The notes beneath the pieces were generated by a model that was not told the DNA's origin, searched no databases, and saw only the letters and a program-made list of their open reading frames with translations. Below, one piece after another: positions 10,801 through 19,062 of a DNA stretch of 64,000 bases. The position numbers and the translations under genes were made by a program. Every line of letters starts with the position of its first letter. Within the stretch, counting starts at the first letter, position 1. This stretch comes from Undaria pinnatifida (lineage: Eukaryota > Sar > Phaeophyceae > Laminariales > Alariaceae). Where the stretch lies: contig JABAKD010000002.1 in the NCBI GenBank assembly GCA_012845835.1, positions 6,876,603-6,940,602 on the forward strand. The letters run 5' to 3'.

Positions 10801-13672
10801 CAAAAGTTCTGGATTATTGTATAAAATCAAGTATAGAAATCGAGGAATTTGGTTTGGCCCACGTGTGCTTCCAGTATTATAAGACGGAAAATACAATGAA
10901 GAAAATCTTGCCTAAAACTCTACTTTTGACCCTTTAACCCCATAACCTCAAGCCCATAAAAATTTGTCCGGAAAATGGGCCGACATTTGCTTGTTTGTTT
11001 TTTGTTGTTGAAAATTTGGTCGACCACATTTAAACCCATATGTGAAAATTTGGCGCGATTTGCATGCTCTGTCCTAGATAATAATCTAGATGTCTCGTTA
11101 AGGCTGCTGGAAAGGTACGACTCGCGTGTGTTTTGAGTGGTGGCACGGTGCTATCTTCTTGAGCTCTCTTCGACGATCATGGTGTGACCGCGCGTGTACA
11201 GAAGTGCATGCGTTCAATGGCGGCGATTCAAAGGGAACACAGTATTAGTAAGAGCTACCCGTGAACTCCAGGCTTGTTTCACAGCCCTGCCAAGTTTTTG
11301 TCAACGCCGCGTGTTGGCATGGCGGTATGATAGTCGTGATTGAAACACCAGTTGCTCTAACGTTTTTTCCTTGGCTTCAGGTGACCTTTCTGCAGCGGCT
11401 GCTGGATCAGTTGGAAAAGCTTGGGGGATCCTACCCACTGCCGCTCATCCAGGTAGGCATCGTACCGGTACCGGCGAGGATCCTAATACATACACGAAAA
11501 TCATCATTGCCACCCCGACAGTAGTGGGTGCACAAAAACTCAAAATTGGCGACACCTCACTTTTTTGGTGGGGGGAGGGGGCGCAGACAAGGGGGTATAC
11601 TATCAATAAAACTAAGTGAAAACACCCTGAAAAAAACGCCGTTGTTAGAAATCGTGCAGAAAATGCCAACAATCCGGTTCGTTTTTTCGAACTATCCATA
11701 CCCTTTAGAGGACTGTGGCATCGTTTCCTGTTTTTGTCGTGTTCCCCTTACCCCACTACAAATTTTCCGGGCACCTATTAGGAAGCGGCGGGGTACCAGG
11801 AGCCTGTCTTGTGACCACGGACTATGTTACAGGATGGGGATTGGTTACCGTGAGGACAACAACAACCATAACGAATTTAACGCGTCCAGCCTTCGTTTCT
11901 TTTTGTCCCTGCATGCAGACCGGCGAACATTTTGCGCACTATTTCCCCGTCATAATAACACACGCAGAAACAAGCAAACACCCTGCCAGGTAATGGAATA
12001 CTCGGTAGTGTGGTTCCCGGGCAATCGTGTTATACACCCACCACCGTTATGACCTACTGTTGCGTCGCACGAGCGCAGGCGATGGACAAGGCGTACGGCC
12101 TGACCAAGACTGGGAACTCCGAGGTCCGTTTCTGCTGGCACAAGTTGTGCCTGCGCTCCAAAGCTCTGTTCATCGTGCCGCACGTGCTGGACTTTGTGAC
12201 CTCCATGGTGAGAAAGGGATCAGACAAAGGGTAGGACGAGTGATACGGTGGGTCCGGGGTAGCACCATGTGGGGTACGCAGAGAAGCGGTTACCCTCTCC
12301 TGTGTACCTTTGTGTGTAGCGTACATGCCTACGTATCAGTCGTAAACTCATCACGCCCGTGTAGCGTTGCATGTCTACATACCAGTACTAAAACTCTCAC
12401 CTCTACACCTTTGTGTAGCGTACATGCCTACGTATCAGTCGTAAGCTCATCACGCCCGTGTAGCGTTGCATGTCTACATACCAGTACTAAAACTCTCACC
12501 TCTACACCTGTGTGTAGCGTACATGCCTACGTATCAGTCGTAAACTCATCACGCCCGTGTAGCGTTGCATGTCTACATACCAGTACTAAAACTCGCTGTT
12601 AAAAGAGCTCCTAGTCTTCTTTTTTTGGCATCGTGCGTCGTGTCGCACGTGCTGGACTTCGTCACCCGCACGATGAAGGGACGGGGGTCAGACGCATGTT
12701 ACGGTCTGAGGGTAGCATAATCTCTCGCTTGGAGGGGTGCAGCAGATTATTAAGGATTTTCTGAGCTTCTAACATGAGGAGCTAGCTCGATACCAACATC
12801 ACCACCCGAAACACGACTTCGAAGACACTCGTTCGCTAGCAACCCAATCAAACATAGTGATGCGCTACAGTGGTCCTAAATCAAATGTACTCGATAAATT
12901 TTCGTTATACTAAGCTCAACCGGTCGGGATCGTTTGGCCCAAAAAGTGGAAACCCCTTTTTTATTTTTTATTTTTTTTCACACGCATCTACTTCCCAGCT
13001 TCTTCTGGACAAGCCGTGGTCACAGGTGTCGTCCCTTTCTCCCCCCCCGGTTCTTGCCTTCAATTTTTATCGCGCATAGGGTTTAGCAATCCCACTGCTC
13101 GTCGATTTTTCATCGAGTGTTGCTAACTCACGCTGTCGCGCTTTCCGCAAGTCAATTTGTGCACAAGAAAAAGCCCTACCGTGAGATGAGTCACTCTGGA
13201 GTTCCTACAGTAAAACTGAGGTACTCGTAAAATTACTTGATTATTGACTAACCAGTAGTTCCTCACTTGAGTAGCTCAACCGATCAGGTATACCTTTTTT
13301 TGGCTAAAAAAGTGCAATCCCTGCCGTGGAATGACTCACTCTGGAGTTCCTGAACGTTCGGAGGCATCTTGCCTGAGGAGCTCTGTATCTCTCACACCCA
13401 AAAACTCTCTTTCGAGAAAATAGAAATAAAACAGTAGTAGCTATGCGACACGCGCGCAGGAGGCAGGCATCATGACACCGCCGGCTCCGGTTTTCGTTTC
13501 GCAGGGGCGCATGAAGTTCACCCGGCCGCTGTACCGCGAGCTGTTTGCCCTGGAAGATACGCGGTCAATGGCCGTCGACACCTTCAAGGGCCGCGCCTTG
13601 TTCTACCACCCCATCTGTCGGTCCATGGTGGCCAAAGATCTCGGGGTGGAACTAGGCAAGACGGGCAAATGA
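1769..13672 (+). CDS. LTA4H: Leukotriene A4 hydrolase-like M1 aminopeptidase (5' part missing)
   Basis: Predicted join: 1769-1878, 2338-2414, 3143-3209, 3567-3718, 4258-4362, 8223-8318, 9372-9534, 11381-11452, 12079-12207, 13505-13672; reading phases agree at every junction and give 378 residues. The family are cytosolic zinc enzymes that remove N-terminal residues from peptides and, in vertebrates, hydrolyse leukotriene A4. Visible marks are HEISH at 2371-2385, the third zinc ligand in LNEGW exactly 18 residues later, VPYEKG with the proton-donor Tyr, the GRMKFTRPL carboxylate-binding segment and the family C-terminal helical domain. Two differences from the animal enzyme stand out. The Tyr modified by leukotriene A4 is Phe, and the exopeptidase motif GGMEN reads GGMKK. 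The N-terminal saddle domain is outside the window or unrecognised. Introns reach 3.9 kb and are full of repeats. Family assignment is secure; whether this copy is fully active is open. Confidence 0.93.
2338..2414 (+). CDS. LTA4H: LTA4H-like exon b: HEISH zinc-binding motif
   Basis: Starts at the first AG after a T-rich tract and ends AACAG/GTGAGG in phase 2. It reads SGDKSLAFVIAHEISHSW and ends in GNLVTN. The two His residues are zinc ligands and the Glu is the general base. Confidence 0.92.
2430..3065. repeat. Degenerate minisatellite in intron, units resembling 5' splice sites
   Basis: About 25 imperfect units of roughly 22-28 bp built from ACCGTACGGTGAGTACGGTG. It fills nearly all of the intron between exons b and c. 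Most units contain CGGTGAGTA, a strong 5' splice-site look-alike, and the palindrome CCGTACGG. Confidence 0.9.
3143..3209 (+). CDS. LTA4H: LTA4H-like exon c: third zinc ligand
   Basis: Acceptor AAAATGCAG, donor ACGAAG/GTAAGA. It reads TWEHFWLNEGWTMWLERN. The Glu of NEGW lies 18 residues after the second His of HEISH, the standard M1 spacing. Confidence 0.93.
3567..3718 (+). CDS. LTA4H: LTA4H-like exon d
   Basis: Acceptor CCTCCCTCAG, donor TTCAG/GTGATT in phase 2. It ends in VDPDDAF. The Asp matching animal Asp375 is present. The last full codon, Phe, stands where animal enzymes carry Tyr378. Confidence 0.92.
4021..4052. repeat. (CCCT)n polypyrimidine tract
   Basis: Eight CCCT units in a row inside the intron before exon e. 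Confidence 0.9.
4258..4362 (+). CDS. LTA4H: LTA4H-like exon e: VPYEKG active-site Tyr
   Basis: Acceptor ACAATAG, donor TTCAG/GTCAGC in phase 2. SSVPYEKGFALL contains the Tyr equivalent to Tyr383, the proton donor in peptide hydrolysis. The donor and following intron are copied twice just downstream (about 4470-4515 and 4560-4610). Confidence 0.92.
4400..4465 (+). repeat. Dispersed repeat R8, copy 1
   Basis: Contains TCATTTGTTGCTTGCCTTAG and GACCATTGATCACGC. A close copy is at 10462-10535 in a later intron of the same gene. Confidence 0.6.
4470..4610 (+). repeat. Two echoes of the exon e donor junction
   Basis: The string TTCAGGTCAGCTTGAATGAG across the real junction (4359-4378) is repeated as ATAGGTCAGCTAGAATGAG near 4475 and as TTCAGGTCAGCTTGAACGAG near 4565. 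The following GGTGGGGGAAAGGG stretch is also repeated. These are decayed copies of the exon end plus intron start. Confidence 0.8.
4692..4850 (+). repeat. Echo of exon f acceptor junction (most distant copy)
   Basis: A GATCGTGATCTGTCCGATGT leader is followed by GTTGTCAG and GCGGATCATGGTGGACTCTA, then GGGATCTGTACGATACG. The part after GTCAG matches the start of exon f at 8223 with several substitutions. It lies 3.5 kb upstream of the real exon. Confidence 0.75.
5040..5610. repeat. Compound fold-back element
   Basis: Sequence at about 5205-5335 returns as its reverse complement at about 5475-5600 (for example TGTTTGTAGCACGACAGGTG against CACCTGTCATGCTACAAACA). The arms are about 125 bp around a loop of about 140 bp. 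Inside lies a second inverted pair on GGTCGCTGGCAAGC/GCCTGCCAGCGACC. A direct copy of the loop sequence precedes the left arm at 5050-5150. No coding region is seen. Confidence 0.85.
5840..6130 (+). repeat. Dispersed repeat R6, copy 1, with hairpin
   Basis: Contains a near-perfect hairpin at 5923-5957 (CCGGGGGGTCACT ... AGTGAGCCCCCCGG) and a second GTCACTCGTGCGAGT palindrome near 6074. Related copies at 33360-33600 and 38505-38745 share the palindrome, the CACGCTGCGCC or TCCGCAATGG stretch and an ACCCGGTAGCGAAA end. Confidence 0.65.
6131..7059. other. Intron sequence without recognised features
   Basis: Unique-looking sequence inside the long intron between exons e and f. Open frames on both strands overlap each other and carry no family motif. 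A G-homopolymer lies near 7000-7010. Confidence 0.4.
7060..7560 (-). repeat. Dispersed repeat R5, long copy
   Basis: GC-rich block with two internal sub-copies (GAACCGGGGACGGGGGCCC and GAATCGGGGATGGGATCC). Its right end, read in reverse, matches 54640-54845: AATAGGCATATGGCTTT, CGAGCCCCAATCCCATTGGC, CCAATCAGGGGGCGAGGC. It is likely an old dispersed element. Confidence 0.7.
7571..8222 (+). repeat. Three tandem echoes of the exon f acceptor junction
   Basis: Units of about 190-210 bp begin near 7576, 7780 and 7967, ahead of the intact one near 8177. Each has a GATCGCGATCTGT-type leader, a version of GGCGGGGCACGGTGGACTCT and, in the fuller units, TTCGAGTTCAAGGCTTT followed by GGGATCTGTACGATACGGC. 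Similarity covers the intron end and the first 40 or so bases of exon f. The AG acceptor survives only at 7614-7615. Confidence 0.85.
8223..8318 (+). CDS. LTA4H: LTA4H-like exon f
   Basis: Acceptor GTCAACAG, donor GCATG/GTGAGC. It reads GTVDSFEFKAFF and ends GFDWNAW, matching the segment that links the catalytic and C-terminal domains. Its first half is repeated in decayed form four times upstream in the same intron. Confidence 0.88.
8395..8500 (-). repeat. Diverged copy of SINE-like family R3
   Basis: ACTAAGCCGTGGTTGCAAAT and the C-rich run followed by TTTTTGTCGG match 12985-13085, with many changes. Confidence 0.5.
8605..9256. repeat. Pentanucleotide array (TTTGG)n to (TTCGG)n
   Basis: About 225 bp of imperfect TTTGG units pass into about 300 bp of almost perfect TTCGG units (near 8860-9165). 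Short blocks of CTCGG, GTCGG and TCCGG end it. It fills most of the intron between exons f and g. The open frames across it are artefacts of the repeat. Confidence 0.97.
9372..9534 (+). CDS. LTA4H: LTA4H-like exon g
   Basis: Starts GTTTTACGACGC after GTTGAAG and ends CCAGAAG/GTATTG in phase 0. FYDAGMPAETPTFNT matches the family's LYSPGLPPIKPNYDM region, followed by an Ala/Glu-rich helix. Confidence 0.87.
9590..9720. repeat. Short minisatellite, GAATCTTG units
   Basis: About seven units of 15-20 bp containing GAATCTTG or AAATCTTG in the intron after exon g. Confidence 0.7.
10030..10335. repeat. Tandem repeat, TCGACTGGATGTGCG units
   Basis: About two and a half units of 100-120 bp. Each carries ATTCGACTGGATGTGCG, a TCAGTCGAAAAAATGAGT stretch and a TGTGTAAGAA/TTTGGTCTT pair. 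Intronic. Confidence 0.8.
10462..10535 (+). repeat. Dispersed repeat R8, copy 2
   Basis: Matches 4400-4465: TCATTTGTTGCTTGCCTTAG, GACTATTGACCACGC. Confidence 0.6.
11381..11452 (+). CDS. LTA4H: LTA4H-like exon h
   Basis: Acceptor TTGGCTTCAG, donor ATCCAG/GTAGGC; 24 codons in phase 0. VTFLQRLLDQLEKLGG is a helix of the C-terminal domain. Confidence 0.87.
12079..12207 (+). CDS. LTA4H: LTA4H-like exon i
   Basis: Acceptor GAGCGCAG, donor TCCATG/GTGAGA; 43 codons in phase 0. TGNSEVRFCWHKLCLRSK matches the family NNSEIRFRW stretch. Its 3' end is echoed downstream at 12633-12695. Confidence 0.92.
12306..12595. repeat. 99-bp tandem repeat, three copies
   Basis: GTACATGCCTACGTATCAGT recurs at 12321, 12420 and 12519, a strict 99-bp period. 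The copies are nearly identical, so the array is recent. It lies in the last intron of the aminopeptidase gene. Confidence 0.95.
12633..12695 (+). repeat. Echo of the exon i donor junction
   Basis: GTCGCACGTGCTGGACTTCG and the following AAGGGACGGGGGTCAGAC repeat the end of exon i and its intron start (12175-12235) with scattered changes. The donor GT is lost. It lies about 450 bp downstream of the true exon. Confidence 0.85.
12725..12960 (+). repeat. Dispersed repeat R7, copy 1
   Basis: Starts AGGGGTGCAGCAGATT, includes ATGAGGAGCTAGCTCGATA and ends near CTCAACCGGTCGGGATC. Other copies lie at 13200-13440, 31600-31700 and 39430-39720, with reversed copies at 38750-38890 and 39115-39270. Confidence 0.75.
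12985..13180 (-). repeat. SINE-like family R3, reversed copy
   Basis: Reverse complement of 42560-42750: TTCTGGACAAGCCGTGGTCA, CGGTTCTTGCCTTCAATTTT, ATCGAGTGTTGCTAACTCAC. The tRNA-like head seen at 42460-42535 is not present here, so this copy is 5' truncated. Confidence 0.8.
13505..13672 (+). CDS. LTA4H: LTA4H-like terminal exon with stop
   Basis: Acceptor TTTCGCAG. It begins GRMKFTRPLYREL, where the Arg and Lys bind the substrate carboxylate in the animal enzyme, and ends MVAKDLGVELGKTGK followed by TGA. Length and end agree with the family C-terminus. Confidence 0.94.
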   Translation, partial: GRMKFTRPLYRELFALEDTRSMAVDTFKGRALFYHPICRSMVAKDLGVELGKTGK

Positions 13673-14010
13673 CGTTTTTGGGGGTTCCTTTGCTGAAACT
13701 TTTGTGATCGCACGCACTACAGTAGGTGAGGGGCGACATGCCTTTCTGGGTTTCCTTACCGTGCATTTTCAACGAGCGTTTACACGACTGACTTTTTGGG
13801 GATCCCTTGCTGAAGCGTTTTTTATTCGACAGAATGGGTCAGGGGAGCACGACTTTTTTGGGTTCCTTGCTGTGCGCTTGTGTCGGACATTCCATGACTG
13901 ACTTTTTGGGGATTCCTTGCTGTAGCGTTGTTGATGTCGAAGCTACAGTAGGTAAGGGGCAGGATTTTGGTGCTCCTTACGGTGGGCTGTTGTCGGACAT
14001 TCCGTTACGC
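13673..14010. repeat. Degenerate tandem repeat downstream of the aminopeptidase gene
   Basis: Four to five imperfect units of about 60-110 bp carrying TTTTTGGG-GTTCCTTGCTG and GTCGGACATTCC. It begins right after the stop codon and therefore probably covers the 3' untranslated region. Confidence 0.6.
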
Positions 14011-14200
14011 GCTTGATTTTGACAGCTCGCCGCATGAGTGGCCGCGCGGCAACATGCCCGTGAACCTCTGGTGATGGCATGCCCAACTTAGATACGGCCC
14101 GGTTAGTGATGTCTGCCCGCCCGCCCTGCGACGTCCCGACCTCCCCTACGATTCGCCGTATACGTCGCGACCGTGTTTTCCTGCTGCTCCGCGAAAGCAG

Positions 14201-14499
14201 ACGAGGGCCCGCGTACGCCCAGCAGGTCCCTCTCCATGGCTTCCCTGAGCATGTCCCGCACCAGCAGCGAGGTCGACGTGGTGGGTGGCGGGACTGTCAA
14301 CTTTAGCGCCAGCGCGGGCGGTGGGAGGGTGGCAGGGGGCGCAACCGCCGCTTTGAGGGACATGGACATGGCGGCAGGGGTAGATGGCGGCAAGAAGTGG
14401 CTGGGGCTAAGCGGCAGAGCAGCCGCGGCAATCGCTGCGGCCGCCGCGGTGATAGCTGTGGCGGCGGTGGTTGTTAACCGTCGGCGGGGGGGGCGGTGA
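14201..14499 (+). CDS. Possible terminal exon of a small tail-anchored protein
   Basis: I do not recognise a family. The frame runs from a plausible acceptor (pyrimidine-rich GTTTTCCTGCTGCTCC, then CGAAAGCAG at 14200) to TGA at 14497-14499. It encodes about 98 residues: a Ser-rich start with SRSLSMASLSMSRTSSE, a Gly/Ala-rich middle and a C-terminal hydrophobic helix of about 20 Ala/Ile/Val residues followed by NRRRGGR. That end looks like a tail anchor. No in-frame ATG opens the frame in this exon except internal ones, so upstream exons would be needed. The opposite strand is also open and Ala/Pro-rich, so this could be a non-coding GC-rich stretch. It lies 0.5 kb downstream of the aminopeptidase stop. 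Confidence 0.3.
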
Positions 14500-14540
14500 A
14501 CGGAACGGCCCCCCACTCGAAGCACCGGGAGAGATTAACA

Positions 14541-14602
14541 GGAGCGATGAGTAGGGGGGGGGGGTAGGGGGGGTAGGGGGGGTAGGGGGGGGTAGGGGCG
14601 AG
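14541..14602 (+). repeat. G-run tract (GGGGGGGTA)n
   Basis: Repeated runs of six to ten G separated by TA, a potential quadruplex-forming tract. Confidence 0.9.
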
Positions 14603-17384
14603 GGGTAAATGAGAAGGCGTTTGGGCAGATGGAATCAATGGGATGGATTTGTTCTTGCGTCATGGAATTATTTGATCTGTCGTCTGGGTAACGTTTTTTT
14701 CATCGTTTTGTCGTAGTTTCGTATTTACTGTTTGCCAGAGTCGATGATTTCAGGACGCGCGGAGGGGGGGGCGGGAGGGGGGTGTGGAGGCGTTTAAGGA
14801 GGACACGGGGTGGTTTGGTGTGCGTTGTCGATTTACCTCCGCCTTAACGCCGCGTTGACATTTTTTTTTTCGTTGTGTTGCGGTTTCGTGTTTACTTCGT
14901 ATGCCCAGGTTGTTGAATTTTCCGCCCCAAGTCGGTACCTGTAGTAGTTGAAGCCAGTCCAGTCGACGCCCTCCTGCGAGAGAGCTTTGCCAGGCGTTTT
15001 AAGCTGTTGTTACTTCGGTTGGTGAGGTCGAGGCGCCCGGAAACGTCTCGCCGCCGTTTTGATTTACTTTTTTTCCCGCTTTTAACAAGCAGTGTTGCTG
15101 CACGCGTTTTTGATTCAAAACGCCCACCGGCAATTTGAAAAGGTTTTGGGCCTCGGTTCCCCCACCCGTAATTCGATTTTTTTCGCGCTTGATGTGTCTT
15201 GTCGCGCAAGCCATTCGAAATAGCGTACTCTGTGGACAGTGGAGCACCAGAGAGTGTGTAGTGTTGTTGGTAAGACACGACAGTTGACCTTCTTGTTGGT
15301 GATTGACTGTTGAGGATCTGATCTGGTGTGTGGACGTCATCTAGATCTGAAGACAACTACAGTAGTAGGGGTTTCTACTTATCCTATTCTGGATTCTGAT
15401 ATAGGGATTCGGGGATGAAGTTAAGATCGCTTGCTTTCTTGTGTTCGGAGCTAATACAACAACTTATCTCTCCTTCCTAGCACCTGAATGGTGCTGACCA
15501 GCCCCCCTCAGGCCAAGGGGGGACACTTTCTGGTCTGTAGACCTTGCCTAGCTTAGGCGTGTCTACAATTGTCGATAATTCAGGTTGAACACACCGACGT
15601 TAGTCAGGGATTTTTTCTGGTACGATTGCGACACTAGCAATTTTGAAAAATATCGGAGCTCTTCTCCCCTCCCTGTTGCCCGACTCTCTTTAGCTCGTGA
15701 TTTCACTGTCGCGCGGTCGGGTCCACTCGTCCACAACACCTACAGGTACCTGGTACACGATACGAAACGAGTGTTGTTTGCTTTCATGTACCGCGGGTCA
15801 GTCGTGGTTTGCGTTCCCGTTGAGCGAGGCTTTTCAGAGCCCACGTTGTGGATACAAGCACGAGATGTATGACTGAACAAGCTGGGATAGTTTGTTTGCT
15901 TTCGTGTACCGATCCGATCGCGGTTCGCTTTTTTACCGTCGAGTCGGTTGTCCCCAACGCCCCACACCCCGTTGAGGGAAATAAGTATGGTACTACATTC
16001 ATACGTGGAAGTCAAATGGGGTCGTTTTCGGAGTATATAGTCTGATTCCTTATGTTAGTAATAGTTCGATTCGAGCTCGCTTTTCCAGCTTGATTGAGCT
16101 ACTTCCGGTGACCTAAACCCACACGCTGAGGAAACGACCACGACTGGACGAGTCTTGTTTTCCTTTTTTTTCATCTTTCGGGCACAGTAGGGGTCCCTCA
16201 GCAAGGCGGTGGTGTGCCAGAGCGACATGACCGCCTTGTAATGGGCAGCCGCCTTATTCAGTCCAAGTTATGAGCTATTTGACCGCGTTATATCGGGATA
16301 CCGCCTTGCTCAGACCGCCTTTTTGAGAGACCCACCGCTGTTGGACCGGTTCGATCTTCATGTTCGAAATCCCATCGTGTCGAGTCTTCCAGTGACCTAA
16401 GGCTACTTGATGGGGGACGTACTTGTTGGAGGCGGAGCGGGATCGTTTTCTAATGGGGCAAGGACAAGGGAGCGAAAGCGACCGGGGACATTTTGCCTCG
16501 CAAGGCAAAAAAAAAGCCTCTTCGATGCGGGGTGCGTACAGTTAGATCCGTTTTTAATTGGTCTATCTGTCTGTACGCCGTGTGTGCTGTGTATTGTCTG
16601 TCTGGCAGCAAACATCACGGTATCGTTAATTGCGAAAACTGCACGTGGCCGAAATCCGCAAACTCGGCATTTACAGGAGCGGGGGCGAGCATGTGAAGCT
16701 TGTTTCGTTGAATGCCGTCTCGAGCCGGCCGTGGTCGCCACACTTTGGTGGTTTGGGGGGGCTTGAGTTGCTCATATTTTTTGTGGCGGCAATATATCAG
16801 GTATACATGTTTTCCGTAACACACACTCGGCTTACTGAATGTATCGAGCACTCTTGCCTCATTTTCCACCAGGGGTATCCATATTTCCATTATTAATTGG
16901 ATGAGGAGGACTGTAGCACCCGTGTACCAGGTACCAGATAGGTATCTACGAAATATCCCCGTTTGGTTGTATTACGCATGCCGACAAAGTACAGGTCGCG
17001 AGGGGACAGAAAGCCATGATCGACCGTTCCCGCCACATGGTCTATCGCTCGTCCGCACAAGGGCCATGGCAGACGACAACAAATCCAAGCATACGCCGTT
17101 GACTCTGGTTGCTCGCGATGCCCCAGGTCGCTGTCCAGCCAGGTGCGCTATGCCACCCTAAATCGAAGTTAAAGTCATCGAAAGAGCCGGCCTCAGTTTT
17201 ATCAATTATGGACTAATTATTGCCAAAAGATGATACAAGAAGCCTTAAAATCGTTAGACGTAGTTTCGCGCACCCTCTCCCAAATGAAATTCTCAGCACT
17301 GGTCAGTATTTATGTCTTATTAGGTACCTACTCGTACTGCTATTGCAGGGCTTGCGTGGATATAGCGGCAGAAAGCAGATCATG
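14603..17384. other. Intergenic sequence, no supported gene
   Basis: Only small duplications are visible. A segment with TTTGCTTTCATGTACCGCGG near 15777 recurs as TTTGCTTTCGTGTACCGATC near 15893. CCGCCTT is scattered several times between 16200 and 16330. Open frames are short and overlap on both strands. Confidence 0.45.
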
Positions 17385-17605
17385 GTTACAGGTGTCCCGT
17401 ACAGTACTCGTCGACAAGAAAGCGCAGCCATTGGCGGCGGGCGAGTCGTTTTGCATCAGCGTTTCCCCTTAGTATTTGACGACGGGACGGGCATCGTTCA
17501 CCGTACAGTACTCGTCTACAAGAAACCGCAGGCATTGGCGGCGGGCGAGTCGTTTTACATCAGCGTTTTTCCTTAGCATTTGACGACGGAACGGGCATCG
17601 TTGCC
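17385..17605 (+). repeat. 104-bp tandem duplication with a conserved open frame
   Basis: ACAGTACTCGTC recurs at 17401 and 17505. Both copies are open in the same local frame, reading TVLV(D/Y)KK(A/P)Q(P/A)LAAGESF and ending ISV(S/F)P before TAG. A CAG acceptor-like site precedes the first copy. It may be a duplicated terminal exon, but no family is recognised. Confidence 0.7.
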
Positions 17606-17833
17606 GTTGTATTTAGCCGGCGAAGAGCGATTTTTCCCTCCTTGTGAGTGATGGAGCAAACCTCATTTTTTTTGCGGACGTGCTATGCCTGCCCCGCTGT
17701 TCCCCCGTCCCACCCCCCTGGCATACCGGAAGCTAAAGATGCGCGCCATAACGCAGTATTTGCAACCCGCGCCTGGGAATAAACATTCAAAATTATCCGT
17801 AGGTCGCCCTTGCTTTCCTGTAGTGATTGCGGC

Positions 17834-17838
17834 TAACT
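17834..17838. other. Target site duplication TAACT (left)
   Basis: TAACT precedes the left LTR and recurs at 26053-26057 after the right LTR. This marks a 5-bp duplication, as expected for Ty3/gypsy integration. Confidence 0.85.
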
Positions 17839-18258
17839 ATTATGGAAGGGGAGGCTAGGGATAGAGGCGGATCCGATGTCTATGTGGGTCTGAGTGGTCT
17901 CTAGCCATTCATGCGGCAGGACCCTAGGTTTTGTGTGCATTGTACAGAGAGAAAGGTGCCAGGGACCCAGCCTACAAAGCACTGCTACCAACCTGATGAT
18001 AGCAGCCTCCCGATCGGTACCGAGTTCGGTGGTTGAGCCTGAACAGCGGTAGTGTGAGCCTTGAAGGTGGCTTATGAGAAGGAGTAGAAGGTCTCCGGTC
18101 GTGGATACGGTATTCGCTTTGTGGATTATTGCTAACTCAGGGCAAGCAAAGGAGTACAGAGCAGAGGGAGGCGAGGAACCAGTACTGCTAGTACCTATTG
18201 AGACTAACGCATTCCCAAAAGTGCAACTCCTATCAACCGTAACAATGTAACCGTAACA
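17839..18258 (-). repeat. 3' LTR of the retrotransposon
   Basis: 420 bp, nearly identical to 25633-26052. On the - strand it begins TGTTACGGTTACATTG and ends CCTTCCATAAT. Seen differences from the other LTR are T/C near 17842 and A/G near 17948. Confidence 0.95.
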
Positions 18259-18268
18259 TCCCCCCATT
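18259..18268 (-). other. Polypurine tract
   Basis: AATGGGGGGA on the - strand, directly upstream of the 3' LTR; the expected plus-strand primer site. Confidence 0.75.
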
Positions 18269-19062
18269 AGTATGAACAGCTGTTTGACAGCTGCAACATA
18301 CTAATTAACGGTAGCAGGGATAGTGACAACCGCGAGGTGACACACTTCCTTTGGCGAAAACTACCGGTGATGTCTTTGAGTAGGTCGAACGGCCAACCGA
18401 AAATTACAAGAGGCAAATAGTGGCAAAACTCAAATAAAATCCACTGCTCTTCATAATTCTCACTGCGCGTTGACTCGCGGCCCGACATCGACTTGCGCGA
18501 AGGTAAACCCGGCTTCCGGGAAAAACCCTTCGCTCCCCATCCCGAGAGCCCTAGAATTTAGACAACAACCGAAAACACCAAGTGACACTCGGACGTAAAA
18601 TACTCTAAAAAAAAACCGTCCCTCGCTTGGTGAATCCACTGTAGTTGCTGCCCGGCTCTCAACACCTACAGCGCGGGCAAAACCTGGCCATCCAGGAAAC
18701 CCATAGCGCAAAGCCCTAAAACACCAAGCTCACACAAACGCCACGGCACACCGCACGAACCCACTTGGGTGCTACCGGGCGCAGGGCCACCCTTCGACTA
18801 CCAATCAGACCAGAACATCTAATCAGCACGTCTCCAAACATTCAAACCTTAACTGGCTGCCAACTGGGGGCACGCTCGAAAATCGACAACACAACTGCAT
18901 AAGACTGGTACGACAAAGCCAACAACAGTCCAAACTCTTCACTTCATATAAATACGACCGCATTTTGTACGGACATCCATGATCACCCGCAGACAGTCAC
19001 ACAATCCAACACATCCTCCTCATCCAGCAATCACGGAAGCCCGAAATCCTTTCCTCCCAAGG
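18269..19062 (-). other. Retrotransposon 3' untranslated region
   Basis: About 800 bp between the integrase stop and the polypurine tract. It contains no supported open frame. Confidence 0.6.

Noticed and set aside
12010..12234. Single-exon gene starting at ATG before aminopeptidase exon i
   Set aside because: The frame coincides with exon i; the upstream part is intron, with a clear GAGCGCAG acceptor.
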